From Arctopsyche grandis (taxonomy: Eukaryota > Arthropoda > Insecta > Trichoptera > Hydropsychidae): a stretch of DNA of 64,000 nucleotides. The position numbers and the translations under genes were made by a program. The notes under the pieces were generated by a model, which was not told where the DNA came from, did not search any database, and saw nothing but the letters and a program-made list of their open reading frames with translations. This document shows, one piece after another, positions 38,710 to 50,002 of the stretch. Where the stretch lies: positions 20,859,001 through 20,923,000 of the forward strand of contig NC_135364.1 of NCBI RefSeq assembly GCF_051622035.1, given 5' to 3'. Every line of letters starts with the position of its first letter. Position 1 is the stretch's first letter.

Positions 38710-39058
38710 TCTATATATATAAAAATGAATGTCTGTGTGTGTGTGTCTCGAATAGGCTCCTGAACCACTGAACCGATTACGATGGAACTTTCAGGATTTG
38801 TTGTATGCGTATCCGAGAAGATTACTGTGAAAAAAAAAACGGGAAAAACGAGAAAAACGGGAACGGAAACGGGAAAAACGGGAATGAGTGTCATTTCAAC
38901 GCAATAATTTCAAATTTGTTCGCTGCTTGCGTTTTCCCGACAAATGGAAACGGGAGCGAGAATGAGGACGAGAGTGGGAATGGGAACGAAAATGGGAACG
39001 GGAACGGGAATTGCATGCGTTATTATGGCATTGCAACGCATGCCGGGGTTCAGCTAGT
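38710..39058 (+). mobile_element. Non-autonomous Helitron, family A
   Basis: The 5' end is TCTATATATATAAAAATGAA, then a GTCTGTGTGTG run and AATAGGCTCCTGAACCACTG, a pattern I recognise from insect Helitrons. The 3' end has an imperfect inverted pair, GCATGCGTTATTATGGCATT and CAACGCATGC, then CGGGGTTCAGCTAGT ending at 39058. The preceding base is A; the following base is A rather than the expected T. The interior (38840-39010) is a purine-rich array of GGGAACG/GGGAAAAACG units. No Rep/helicase is present. Confidence 0.7.
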
Positions 39059-39310
39059 ATGTATATACATTAAAATAAAATAATAGATTGTTGGCGTAAC
39101 GAATACAGTGTGTGATGTGACTAAAAAATAGCCCTTTTATATTTATATTCGTGGCCTGCGTGCACACATTTATGCCGCGTCTCTTTCCACGATATACGAT
39201 TCCAAGGGGAGAGAGAGATGGTGCAGGGTTAACGGTCAGCACTTCATACACACACATTAGACAATTATTATATACGATATATGTATAGATAATACGTTAA
39301 TATATCATAG

Positions 39311-39520
39311 CTAGTGTTGTGCCCGCTGATTTCAACGGGTGGTTTCGGAAAGGAATTTATACACGAATTAAAATAAAGTTATATGTTATATATAAATAAA
39401 ATGTAAGTTAATTTAGAGGCGCACGCGCGCACGTATGACGTGAGTGCCGCATTACAAGCTCACCGATCGCACATACCCACATACCCACATCGCGTCCGTT
39501 TTATATATGTATATCATTTA
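39311..39520 (-). mobile_element. Helitron-like repeat family C, copy 1
   Basis: Read on the minus strand it ends with the hairpin CCCGTTGAAATCAGCGGG and then CACAACACTAG. The other end holds CACATACCCACATACCCACA and CGCGTCCGTTTTATATA. A split copy flanks the solo LTR in Flacc intron 3 (52745-52800 and 53460-53640). Confidence 0.5.
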
Positions 39521-40076
39521 TATTTCAACTGCTCTGGTTACACTAATACTAGTAATTAATTAAAAGCTCAGCTTCTTTTCTTTCATAGCAAGCCTGCTGA
39601 TGAAGTTTCCATTGTAAAATTGATACATGTAATATAAATGAAAACCTTTTGCTTTTTGTGTAATGTTGTAAATATATTGTAGGGGCCCTACGAAATGGTC
39701 GAGTTCGGGTTACTATCCTGTGAGTTAGGACCAATTCGATCATGTTGATGGCGACTACTTCACTTCCTTGTCACCCGTCGTGTTGAACAGCGTGTTTACA
39801 ATAATTCCATCGTTTCACTTCAACCGCTCCCCATAATATATGATAATATAATTGGCAACAATCTGATTATTTGAGTCATATTTAAAATATATTCTGAAGC
39901 TTGATTTTGACTAGTAAAGAAATCGTTTCACAACGACACTTTGATTTAACTTAGGCCATATATACAATTGTTTCGACCTGAAAATGAAGTCGAAGTGTCA
40001 AAACTCTGTCAAGAATATCAGGTCGTTTTACAGATATTGAAATCTAAATTCATTAATTTAAATTTAATATATAATA
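39521..40076. other. FBXO42-like upstream region
   Basis: No gene seen. The last 130 bp before the ATG at 40077 should hold the 5' UTR and promoter of the FBXO42-like gene; no TATA box is obvious. Confidence 0.4.
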
Positions 40077-42440
40077 ATGGAAATGGATAACGAATCAACG
40101 GACGCAGAAACTCTTGAGTACTCATTCAACGATTTGCCCAATGAAGTTTTAGAATTTATTCTCAGTTTTCTGCTACCATATAAGGATCTGCAAGATTCTA
40201 TGTGTGTGTGCAAACGCTGGAATGCTTGTGCTAAAAGTAAGTATCAAACAATTTTCATTCATATTTAAAATAAAATTTCACCATCGAGCTGTTAAAATTG
40301 ACCATGTGGTAATTTTTTTTTTTATTGAAACGACGATTTTTATATTTTGCCAACGAACGCTTAAATAATCGTATACTATATGCATTTTCAAATCTTTTTG
40401 TATTACTATATTGGAAGCTTAAATAATTCAACAACGATATATGTATATAATTGGTTGACGATACAGTTGAAATATTAAAATTTTGGCAATTCCAGGTGTT
40501 ATGCGTAAAGCTGAGAATAATCTTTACAGAGCAATCAAAGACGTCAAAATCAATTGGAAAACATTCACACCTCCTGATAGTATTCCAACTATATCAAAAA
40601 GGTTTTCTCATGCCGCTTGTGTTCTTGAAAATTCTATGTATATATTCGGCGGATGCACGACAAATTCCACTGCATTCAATGACTTGTGGCGTTTCGATCT
40701 ATCCAAGCGCCAATGGATCAGGCCTTTGGCAATGGGGACGTATCCGTCGCCCAAAGCTTACGCCACCATGGTCCCGTACAAGGATAATTTAATTCTTTTC
40801 GGGGGATGGACATCTCCAGTGCCTTCCTCAATCTATGGATGTTGGACAATGTTCAACGAAGTTCACGCATACAACATTACCTCAAATCGTTGGATTCCTT
40901 TGAATGCAACGAAAAGCCCACCTCCCATAGCGGGTCATTCGGCAACAATCCGCGACGATACTATGATAATATACGGTGGCATGTACAAGCCTCCGATATT
41001 ACAATCGCAATCACAAAGCTCGAGCGACGTTTGGACATTAGATTTAAAAACTCTAGTTTGGATCAATCAACCGACGACCGATCCCGTACCACCACCACGA
41101 TATGGACAATCTCTCATTGTATTAGATAAAGATAATATTATGATTCTCGGTGGGATAAAATCTAAAGTATACACTGATTGTTGGATACTCAACATGACAG
41201 GTAGTGTTTGGACATGGACCGAAGTAACGGTGAAAAATAAACATTGGGCTGCCACACATATATGGTGTAATCCAGCTTGTAAGGTATCGATATCAAATAT
41301 ATTTCATACTACTGTTTAGATATTTTAAGTTTAGATATAAGTTTAGATATTTTAAGATACTGTTTAGATATTTTTAAATTGTGTACTTGTATTTTAGGTT
41401 GGAGATAAAGTGGTAACTTTGGGCTATGAGCAAAACGGCCCAATGTATCCTTTACTATCAGCTGCACGAATGAATAGACAAGAACGAGCCGAAGAAAATT
41501 CTGTAACACATAGATTGGAACAAAATATGAGACGGCTCGTCGACAAAGACAATAATGTTAATGGACGGAGAGGCGTTTTACCTCATCAGCGACCAAATAA
41601 TAATAACGTAAACAAATCTAATCAAGCTGGAAACTCTAACACATCCAATGACGAATCAAAAGCCGGACCAAGTGGAGTTCCTTGTCAATCAAATAATTCA
41701 TTGGGTAAATTAGTTAAATCAAATGATCTTGTTAATAAAAATATTCAAGCCGTCGACGATTCTGAACTTAATCAAAAAGAAAATATCGGTCTAAAGAAAA
41801 ATGAAAACGAACCGAACGATATTGCCAGTCGTAACGTTCAACAAATCAAAACCATTACTCTAAGAAACAAAGGAATACCTGGAAGAAAGGTAAAAATTAA
41901 TACAAAATTTACAATATAACTTGTAAGCATTGGTGATTTCATATTGTAAAACTCTATTTTCAGCTTTTACCAAACGGATTTAGAATAACGAGACACGTAA
42001 GAGATTCCAATAATATAAGGATGGCTGCGTTTGCCGCCGATCCATCTGTCCATAATATTCCGCCGGTGAATCCCGTCTTCAACCAGCAGCGTGTCATAGC
42101 GAGACGTCCAGAAGTGCGAGAAGTCGTCAATGTCCCTGATGCGGTGCCAGCAGTTAAAAAGATACGATGCAATACGCTCACGATGCAAGTTTTAGATATA
42201 TCATCAGTTCTCACTGATGGATGTCGGCCAACAGTGTCGTGGATGCAACCCCAAGTCGGCGAGATAGACGGTGCGCCCGAGGAAGTTATCATGTATTCCT
42301 TAGTGCGTGGAAAGGGTGAATTGATAATGTTCGGTGGACTGCATTGCAACGCTGATCTCAACTGTCCATTTTCGTTTCAATTGCCGAGAAATTTTTCGAA
42401 TTCGTTGCACTTTATTGTACCACCTAGGAACATTATATGA
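40077..42440 (+). CDS. FBXO42: F-box/kelch protein, FBXO42-like
   Basis: Substrate receptor of an SCF (Skp1-Cul1-F-box) ubiquitin ligase; human FBXO42 is reported to target p53 among others. Exons: 40077-40236, 40496-41283, 41398-41889 and 41964-42440; all joins are GT-AG and in frame, giving 638 residues, close to the human protein (about 717). Residues 17-53 are an F-box (DLPNEVLEFILSFL...CVCKRWN). Kelch repeats start near residue 89 with RFSHAACVLENSMYIFGG and recur with the usual GG doublets and conserved W/F (LFGGW, IYGGMY, ILGGIK). Exon 3 is a low-complexity Asn/Lys/Gly-rich linker. The C-terminal exon has a last kelch-like LIMFGGLHC and ends LHFIVPPRNII. Convergent with SYF1. Bases upstream of ATG 40077 and the conserved F-box spacing support this start. 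Confidence 0.9.
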
Positions 42441-42470
42441 AGCTTTACAGCGCTGGTGTAATTTATTATT

Positions 42471-42476
42471 AATAAA
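42471..42476 (+). terminator. Poly(A) signal of the FBXO42-like gene
   Basis: AATAAA 31 bases after the stop codon; a short 3' UTR is implied. Confidence 0.6.
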
Positions 42477-42949
42477 ACATACAGACTTGAAAGATTTTGA
42501 TGTTTTTATTTACACACAAATATTGCAACTCCATCTAGTATGAGACCAAGTTAAAAAATTGTGTTTTCAGAAATACAACTTGTAAGTTATACTACATATA
42601 TGAAAATGACGTTCATAATATCTAATATTGTATCAATCTAATATATTCTGGTTAAATAATCATACAAATTCGATCTTTGGGTCAAGAATCAGATTCTTAC
42701 AGCAATGATATATGTATATATTACACTCCAAGTGTTCATGATCATATATGAGCTACATATTGGTTTTAGTTTAAGTGCTAACAGTCAAAAGTTATCTTAA
42801 AATAGACTCACCATGAAACTTTTACCTATTAAAATCTTTGAGATGTCAAGACGCCAAATATTTAAAAGGGAAATCCTATGTAACGATGTTGCTATAATTC
42901 TCGCTTCCGCTAATTTTAAAAATATTACAAGGATAAGCATACATACATA

Positions 42950-43195
42950 CATATGTAGAGGATGGGACAAACGATTCAGAATGCTTAAACTTATGCCTAA
43001 TAGTTTGTACATGAACAAACTATGTAACTGGTCACTAAGCCTCTGGAGTTCAGCCAGCACACTCCTCCGAAGTCAAGCAACTGTCTCCTTCGCCATACAT
43101 ACAATAATACATGCTTGTATACTGAACAATAAACTTCTTCTAAACACAAACGTGTTTCCATAGGCCAGGACACTGATCAACGCACCTCCCTGTCT
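42950..43195 (+). repeat. LTR relic related to the 46198 and 57675 LTRs
   Basis: Contains GAACAATAAAC (poly(A)-like, near 43125) followed by GTTTCCATAGGCCAGGACAC, matching the R/U5 region of the LTR at 57675-58619 (GTTTCGTTAGGCCGGGATAC) and of the relic at 46198-46742. The left boundary is uncertain and the terminal CCGCCTACA is missing. Confidence 0.45.
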
Positions 43196-43251
43196 AAAGA
43201 GGAATACAGGAAATCAAAGTCAAAGACAATTATGATTCTTCACGTTCAAAT

Positions 43252-43257
43252 TTTATT
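43252..43257 (-). terminator. Poly(A) signal of SYF1
   Basis: TTTATT on the plus strand gives AATAAA on the minus strand, about 26 bases after the SYF1 stop codon. Confidence 0.55.
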
Positions 43258-43282
43258 TAAATAAATCAAAATTATACAATGT

Positions 43283-45973
43283 TCAATCATCTTCATCAAC
43301 ATCAGGTTGAGCTAAACTACCGAAAACTTTAGACGGAATGGTTTGTTTTTCGATTGGCATTTCTTCTTCACTCTGTTCGGACTCCTCATCATCATCAATA
43401 TCAATTTCGTCTGGATTGACCACCTTCGTTGTATCTGTTCCGTCGCGGTCTTGTCCTTGAGTTTCGCCTCGTACGAATAATATATTTCCACCTTTGGGTG
43501 CAGTGGGTGCGACGATCATTTCAGCAGCCTTAGCTTCCAACATTCTCATTCCATCCTTGACACCCGGAGCCAAATCAGCCACAGTGCCGGCAGACTGACC
43601 GGCAGAATTGAGCATCTGCGCTGACATCATATTAACCTGTGTATTGTACGTTGCCTGGACACTTCTCTTGATTCGCAACATTTCACGCATCGTCTCTTCG
43701 TTTCCGTGCCTCACTTCGAACTCTTTCCAAGTCTGCCAGAACTCAGCCGTGACTCGCGGATCACACATTTGACTGCAGTGGGCGTAGATGGCTCGAGCTC
43801 TATCAATTTCGCCAAGTTTAGTTTCCATTTCGGCGAACCGTTGACACATTTCTCGGGATTGACCTTCGGTCAGTACTTCGATTGCTTTCTCGTAAATTTG
43901 TCGCGTTTTAGGTACTCCGTATATTTCCGCTGCTTTTTTGATGTAAATGTTAAACATTTCGAACATTTCCTGTTGAGGCACGCGACTAGCCGCCCTTTCG
44001 TATACGGCCATGGCGTGTCGAGCTAAACCGTGTTCTTCCTCTAACTTGGCATACAAGAGAAAGAATGATTTGACGAACTCAGGAGGACAATTTTCTAAGC
44101 ATTGTTCGAATAAATCTCTAGATCTTTCCAATTTCGTACCACCATATCTCTTAAGGAACTTTGTTAAATATGTGTTCCAAATATCATAAACATTAGGCCA
44201 TTTAAATTGGGCAATTCCTTTTTCATAAGCGCGGAAAGCTTCCTCGAAATACTTATGCTCTTCTAAAAATAAGCCATAGTTGATGATGATTTGAGGCGAT
44301 GCAAGTTTCAGGTCGATAATGTGATCGTATACGGCTTTGCAGGATTTGTAAGTGCCGAAACTCTCTTCCAAGTCTGCGTACATAGACCAAACTTTAAGCG
44401 ATTTGTAAATGCGCATCTGAACCGAGACGGTCTCGTCGTGGTAGTCGACCTTCCTACTCGGTAAGACTGTGGCTCGGTGCATCAATTTTAAAGCTTCTTC
44501 GTAGTTTTCGTGCCGTATTTCCATTTCGGCCCATTCGCACCAAACAGATGCCAAGTCATCGACTTTTGTGTACGGCACTTGGATGGCTTTTTCAAAGACT
44601 AGGCGAGCGTCTTCAATTTGATTATTTTCTTCGTAAAATTTGGCGAAGGACACCCATAATGTAAATAACTTCCCAACTGCCAACTTTGAATCGACTGTTT
44701 GAACCGCTTCAGTATAAGTGCTAATGATTTCGTGAGGCTTACCTTCGTGCAATTTGACTCTTTTATGCCATTCTGGTACATTGTGTGGGTTTTGTCTAAG
44801 AAGAACGGAATTCAATAGAAGTAATCGTCTTTCCATTAAATATTCAAACCGTGAAAGTCTCAATTCTAAATCTATCTCTTCGTCTTCGGTTGGATTTAGT
44901 TTTTTGGCCACTTCTTCCATCCTCTTATTCAAACTGATTTCCTCAAATTGGGCATATGCGTCGAAGACTTGAGTGAAATCTCTCACAGTCGTCACTGTTT
45001 GGATAGCCTCCTCATATATATCTCTCGCTCGGTCGAATAAACCGCTTCTAACATAATAATCAGCCAATGAATTCCATAAATGACCCAACTGATCAGTATA
45101 GCGTCTCAAACCGCCTCTAATAATAGCGTCTACGTTGAGCGAATGCACTTTATCAGGATTTTTCGAAATGAGCTCGCATAATTCGTTCCAAAGTTGATGA
45201 TTGGATTTACCGTGCTTGGATTGAAAATGTTCATTGTCTACAATATTAGCAAGCTTCACAGCGGCATCGTCCAACCGTCCGATTGTTATCAAATATTCTA
45301 TAAATTCTTCAGCATTTTCTGGACATAATTTAAGATATCTTCTGAATACTCTCACGGCGGTCTCGTGAATATCGTGTTTTTTCAAATAATCTAAATACAA
45401 AGGCCAGATTCGGTGATGTTGGGTTATTGGTAAGGCTCTTAACGCTTTGTCAAATGCTCTGCGCGTTGCAGTTATTCTGCATTGAGATGTTAAAAAGGCA
45501 CAGTAGTCCATCCAGATACGGGGCATCTTATGCATGAATACTAGAGAGCGTTCGAATACATTGTTGACTTCGTCGTAGCCAGGGTCTGTGATACATTTGC
45601 CTTTGATTTGACCGCGTCTCAGTTTCAAGTAATTGTACCATAGTTTGAACGATCCGGGAAGTTCCTTCAGAGCGCGCTCGTAGATTAAATTGACTTGAAA
45701 TTTTGGCGCAGTCTTTTTATGTTCGATGTATCGCAACCAGTGTTTCACAGAGTATGGATTCCTCAAAATCTCCTCTTCGTATGGCAGATCATCTTCACTC
45801 TGAAAAGCAAAGAATATGAATTTACATCTGAACGTATAATTATACTTGGAAATTCAACATGCAAGTTGGGAAAAATCTGTAACGATTTATTTATGAATTT
45901 GGTTACGTGTTCAAAACGTCTAGATAACACTCACAAATATGATGTCCACTTGATTATTCTCTAGCATTGGCAT
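43283..45973 (-). CDS. Syf1: Pre-mRNA splicing factor SYF1 (XAB2/fandango)
   Basis: Helical-repeat scaffold of the NineTeen/intron-binding complex of the spliceosome, nuclear; human XAB2 also works in transcription-coupled repair. Two exons: a 13-codon exon 45973-45935 (MPMLENNQVDIIF) and 45799-43283. The join gives IIF-SEDDLPYEEEILRNPY, matching the family's FEEEDLPYEEE start, so I chose this short upstream exon over an internal start. Total 851 residues, against 855 for human XAB2. HAT (half-a-TPR) repeats run through most of the protein, with very conserved blocks such as DAIIRGGLRRYTDQLGHLWN and RSVQATYNTQVNMMSAQ. The acidic tail (NPDEIDIDDDEESEQSEEE) is typical. Divergent from the dipeptidase gene, with an LTR relic between them. 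Confidence 0.95.
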
Positions 45974-46197
45974 CTTGAGCGGTTATTTAGACAAACTAAC
46001 CATCGACGCCGCAAAACATAACCACACAAACGTCAAACTACGATTTTTTGGCCGTAACAAAACAATATTATTGGCTTTATACCGCAATGAAACAATTTTC
46101 AATGCTTGGCTCCGATTCAATTTCTTAGCAAGGAATAAAACTACGAATATAATGCGCGGCTTTTATTTATATATATTTATTTAGATATAGCACGACT

Positions 46198-46742
46198 TGT
46201 ACCATACGAAACTAGGTCGACGATATCACCTATTTCCCTCATCAAACTTAATCTGTACAAATGACATCATCGCGTCCTGTTCTCGTACACGAAAGTCAGC
46301 CGTGGCTGAAATACTTCGTCCAGCTTACCCATAAAGGCGATTCGACTCGCTCTAGATATGCAATCACGAGTACACTGGAAATCCCAAGGAGCTACGCAAC
46401 TACGCATCAAACATAGAATGAGGTCACGTTTTGGAATCTTCCAGAACGTAACTTCACCAGCCCAGCTACACGTTGCTCAAGCAACACCTTTATAAACCAG
46501 TGCATCGTCCCCAGATGCCAGTGAGCTTCAGGAACTCGACCTGGCTCGTTCCAACCTACCTAATTCACTGTACATAAAAATACAAGTGTATCAATCGAGT
46601 AATAAAGATCCTCTTCAAATTACAACTGAATTTCCATAGGCTGGGAAACGGTCCAAACCTTTAATCCGCCCTATAAAGGAATTCGCAAGAAAACACAAAT
46701 ATTCAATAATTTAATAATTAAGTTAACCTACCCCCGCCTACA
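46198..46742 (+). repeat. Solo LTR or LTR relic, about 545 bp
   Basis: Starts TGTACC and ends CCCCCGCCTACA, the same end as the LTRs at 57675/60139. A TATA box (CTTTATAAACC, about 46490) is followed by AATAAAG near 46602, then TTTCCATAGGCTGGGAAACG, the shared U5 motif. The base after the end is T (TTATAACC), comparable to the TTGGTGACC primer-binding region of the intact element. No clear target duplication. It lies in the SYF1-dipeptidase intergenic region. Confidence 0.55.
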
Positions 46743-47191
46743 TTATAACCAAAGACGTGTGCAGATCTTTTAGTGCATATGAAATTCTTCACAAAAATTC
46801 AAATTTATCCATAAAATATGATTTTTTCCAGGAAATAAGGTTTGAATCCAAAAACACGATTTTGATTATTATCTTTCTGCCATGGCTTCGACATAACTCT
46901 CATCAATTTTTAAAATATTGATTAATGTGATACCCTTTTGAATTTCATAATTAATAATAGTAATAATAATTTCGAAAGCATTCAAATTCAAAAGTTTTTA
47001 ATAATTCGCAAATAGAATATAATTATTCGAAACACTTATAAAATTGTACTACCCACATTCACATTGTACGTGTTCAATTTCACATTGATAACTTATCTTA
47101 TCCGATACACATGTCATTTTCAGTTCATACAGTATATGTAGAACAAATTGACACTTGTTGCCAAATAAGCGAATTCGCAAAATAACTTATA
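46743..47191. other. Dipeptidase upstream region
   Basis: AT-rich, no gene; contains the putative promoter of the dipeptidase gene. Nothing distinctive was seen. Confidence 0.4.
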
Positions 47192-48096
47192 ATGACAGAT
47201 GTCATGTATCCAAAGAGGCAGCTGCTTTTGTTGTCATCATCAGCACCACATGGTTACTCTTATCTCCAATATGCCAAGAAAGACATACAAAGTCTCTTAA
47301 ACAAGTGAGCTGCATTGATTTGTTCTCTTTAATTAAATACTTGAAAACTTCAACAATATTAATATACGTACACAAATATACTTCCAGGAATAATGTCGAA
47401 AATATCTTATTTATACCATACGCATTAAAAGACCACGACGAATACACTGCTAAAATTAAAAACGTGCTGGAATTATGGAACTATAAAGTTCAAGGCATTC
47501 ACACTCACGAGAGTCCCATAGCGGCGGCCAAATCAGCACAAGCTTTCTTTGTAGGTGGTGGTAATACATTTCAATTGCTGAAAGGTTTATACGATAAGAA
47601 GATTATCGATATAATCAGAAAGCGAGTTCTAGAAGAGGGCATTCCTTATATTGGAAGTAGTGCTGGAACAAATGTGGCCACGCTCAACATATGCACTACT
47701 AATGATATGCCGATAGTTTACCCTCCGAGCTTCGACGCTTTAAAATTGGTGCCGTTTAATATAAACCCGCATTACTTGGACCCGAAGCATGGTGATACTC
47801 ATCGAGGGGAGACGAGGGAAGAACGTATATTGCAATATTTAGAAAATCCTTGTACGGGTCCAGTTTTAGGTCTCCGAGAAGGATCTACGCTGCATGTTGA
47901 GGGGAATAAAGCAATCCTCAAAGGCGTTGCTACTGCGAGGCTTTTTACAAAGTATGTTATTTTTATATTTCATTTAAATCTGCTTTATCACAGTTTACTA
48001 TAAGTTTTTATTTTATTTTACAGGGGAAACGCTCCAAAAGAACTGACAGTAGGTGAAGATGTGTCTTTCTTATTGAATTCTACAAGTACTGATTGA
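47192..48096 (+). CDS. Alpha-aspartyl dipeptidase (peptidase family S51)
   Basis: Cytosolic serine peptidase that cleaves dipeptides with N-terminal aspartate. Exons: 47192-47304, 47388-47951 and 48024-48096, giving 249 residues (family about 230-245). Exon 1 (MTDVMYPKRQLLLLSSSAPH) lies in a different frame from the long open frame covering exon 2, and an 83-nt intron joins them. The predicted triad aligns with E. coli PepE (Ser120, Asp135, His157): Ser129 in IGSSAGTN, Asp144 in TTNDMPIV and His166 in NINPHYLDP, with identical spacing. FVGGGNTFQLL is the conserved glycine loop. An in-frame second ATG at 47204 would shorten the protein by four residues. Convergent with the Flacc homologue. Confidence 0.92.
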
Positions 48097-48742
48097 TTTT
48101 TATTGCGATGAATACACACATAATGTATAACATTTAATATAATATATATTTTTGATGGATTATGAGCATTTCTTTTGAATTAATCACTTTATAAATTAAC
48201 TACAGTGAGCTCAATTACTGAGAAGAGATCTGTATCTGTAAATTTGTCCATGAATCAAGTGATTATTTATGAGTTCTCAAAATTATCTAACGATTCACTG
48301 GTTATTGACATTTTATGTTGATTAGAAATTAGATCTGAAAATCAACGTCAGAAGTTATTTTGTGTTTCCAACGTTCATTTGATTTAGTAATGTCAGGCTA
48401 TTTAGTTAGTTGGGAATAAAATCGGTGAACCAAAGTTTCGTTGGTTGGATGATATCAACCAAGATGTCCAATGACTTACCTTGATGAACTTTTTACAAAT
48501 AATAAAGTTTACAAGACCACATAGCATTGACTAATATCAATTTTATGTTCGTTTTGGAAAAAAATCTGTTAATACCGAGATTAATTTTATTACTTTAATA
48601 GACACATACATATTATACATACAACATAGACGGTGAATCGCAAAAAATTTAATGCTAATATTATGCTAGAATTGGATTGAATTGAGTTATGTAAAACTAT
48701 TGACTAACATATTTACTACAGATTCGCATCTATACATTTACT
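48097..48742. other. Dipeptidase 3' flank, no gene
   Basis: AT-rich; no canonical AATAAA close to the stop, only AATATA-like strings near 48140. Confidence 0.4.
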
Positions 48743-48984
48743 CAGGCGCGGCTCGTGCATAGGAACTGCAGCGCTGCAGCACCCCCAGAAGAAATACAAA
48801 AAAATCACATTTGTATACATTTACAACTTGTGAATATAATTTAAATAAGAATGATTAGATATTTGACATAATCATTATTAATGAGTATGTCAAATATATC
48901 TAAATACAAGTTGTAAATGCGATTTTTTTGTAATTTTTCTGGGGGTGCTGCAGCGCCGCAGTTCCTATTCACGAGCCGCGCCTG
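48743..48984. mobile_element. Palindromic hAT MITE with perfect 8-bp TSD
   Basis: A 242-bp near-palindrome. Each end reads CAGGCGCGGCTCGTG, then AGGAACTGC and GGGGG-type inner blocks, and the mirrored similarity extends almost to the centre (ACAACTTGT arms). It is flanked on both sides by CATTTACT (48735-48742 and 48985-48992), the 8-bp duplication diagnostic of hAT. No coding capacity. Confidence 0.9.
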
Positions 48985-50002
48985 CATTTACTGATAATAC
49001 ATTTACGTCTTGATAATGTTGCATTCTACGGATTATTAATCTGATTTATTATACTATGAATTCGTAGACACAGAATTTACATATAAACTAAATATAAAAC
49101 CCAAAGTTAAGCAATTTAAGAGGCCTGTACACCTGAAACCTTAATTTTGTTACCGTTTCCTTTCTTCGATATATATATTGAGTGAATGCGACAGTTGCGC
49201 TTCGACCAGATAAAACGTATTTTAAATTGACAAAATCGAGGTTTCGTATTTTACTATTTTCTCCTCCAAAACTGGACCAATTTTTGAAAAAATTTCATCA
49301 TCGGTATAAGAAAGATACTTTCTGTGCATCTATCGGCGTATTTTTTTTTAAATCGACCGTTAAATAAGCACGCTGGACTCGTTTTGTGGGTGTAAAAAAG
49401 AGGCGATTTTATAGATGTTTGGCGGCTCCTAGCTCATATAAAAAATAATTAATCAAAAAAATAAAACGATAGATGCAGCTCAATGGTGGATATCCATAGC
49501 ATATTAAAAAATAATTTCTCTAGTGCCATAATTGAGGAAGGGAGAAGTATAGTACGTTTGTATGGACAAGGCGCTGCTGTCCAGCCCTCTTAATATTTGA
49601 AATTAATCTCATTGTAAAAAAAAATCACTAAAAATACATTTCTGCCAAAGTATATCTATGTAAGTCTTAAATTAACTCATTGATAAAGCTGACATTTTTC
49701 TATATTTCCATTGCGGTATCTCACTCAATATCTTGATTTTAATTTATATAATATAATCCATTTCATTGAAATAAAATTCATGAACTTAAATATTATTCTT
49801 TTTAAAATGTTTATCGTATTCAAATTCACATATATAATTACATACATATCCATTTCTATTGAGGCAGTAAAATTCCACTACAAACATTCATACACTTATA
49901 TAATAAACTCATGATTCATTGTCGACCTACATATGTATTTACAATTTTATCATATAAAATGTTTTTCATTACGACTGAGAAGTCGACGAGTTATAATTAA
50001 TG
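48985..50002. other. No gene seen; Flacc 3' flank
   Basis: AT-rich sequence between the MITE and the Flacc stop codon. No canonical poly(A) signal on the minus strand was seen within about 100 bp of the stop. Confidence 0.4.

Noticed and set aside
38840-39010. GGGAACG purine array as a CRISPR-like or telomeric repeat
   Set aside because: Units are short and irregular with no spacers, and the array lies inside a Helitron.
40451-41129. Alternative frames overlapping FBXO42-like exon 2
   Set aside because: They are out-of-frame shadows; the kelch repeats are continuous in the chosen frame.
47155-47387. Upstream part of the 282-codon frame as the dipeptidase N-terminus
   Set aside because: It does not resemble the family. 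The spliced exon 47192-47304 in another frame gives the expected start and family length.
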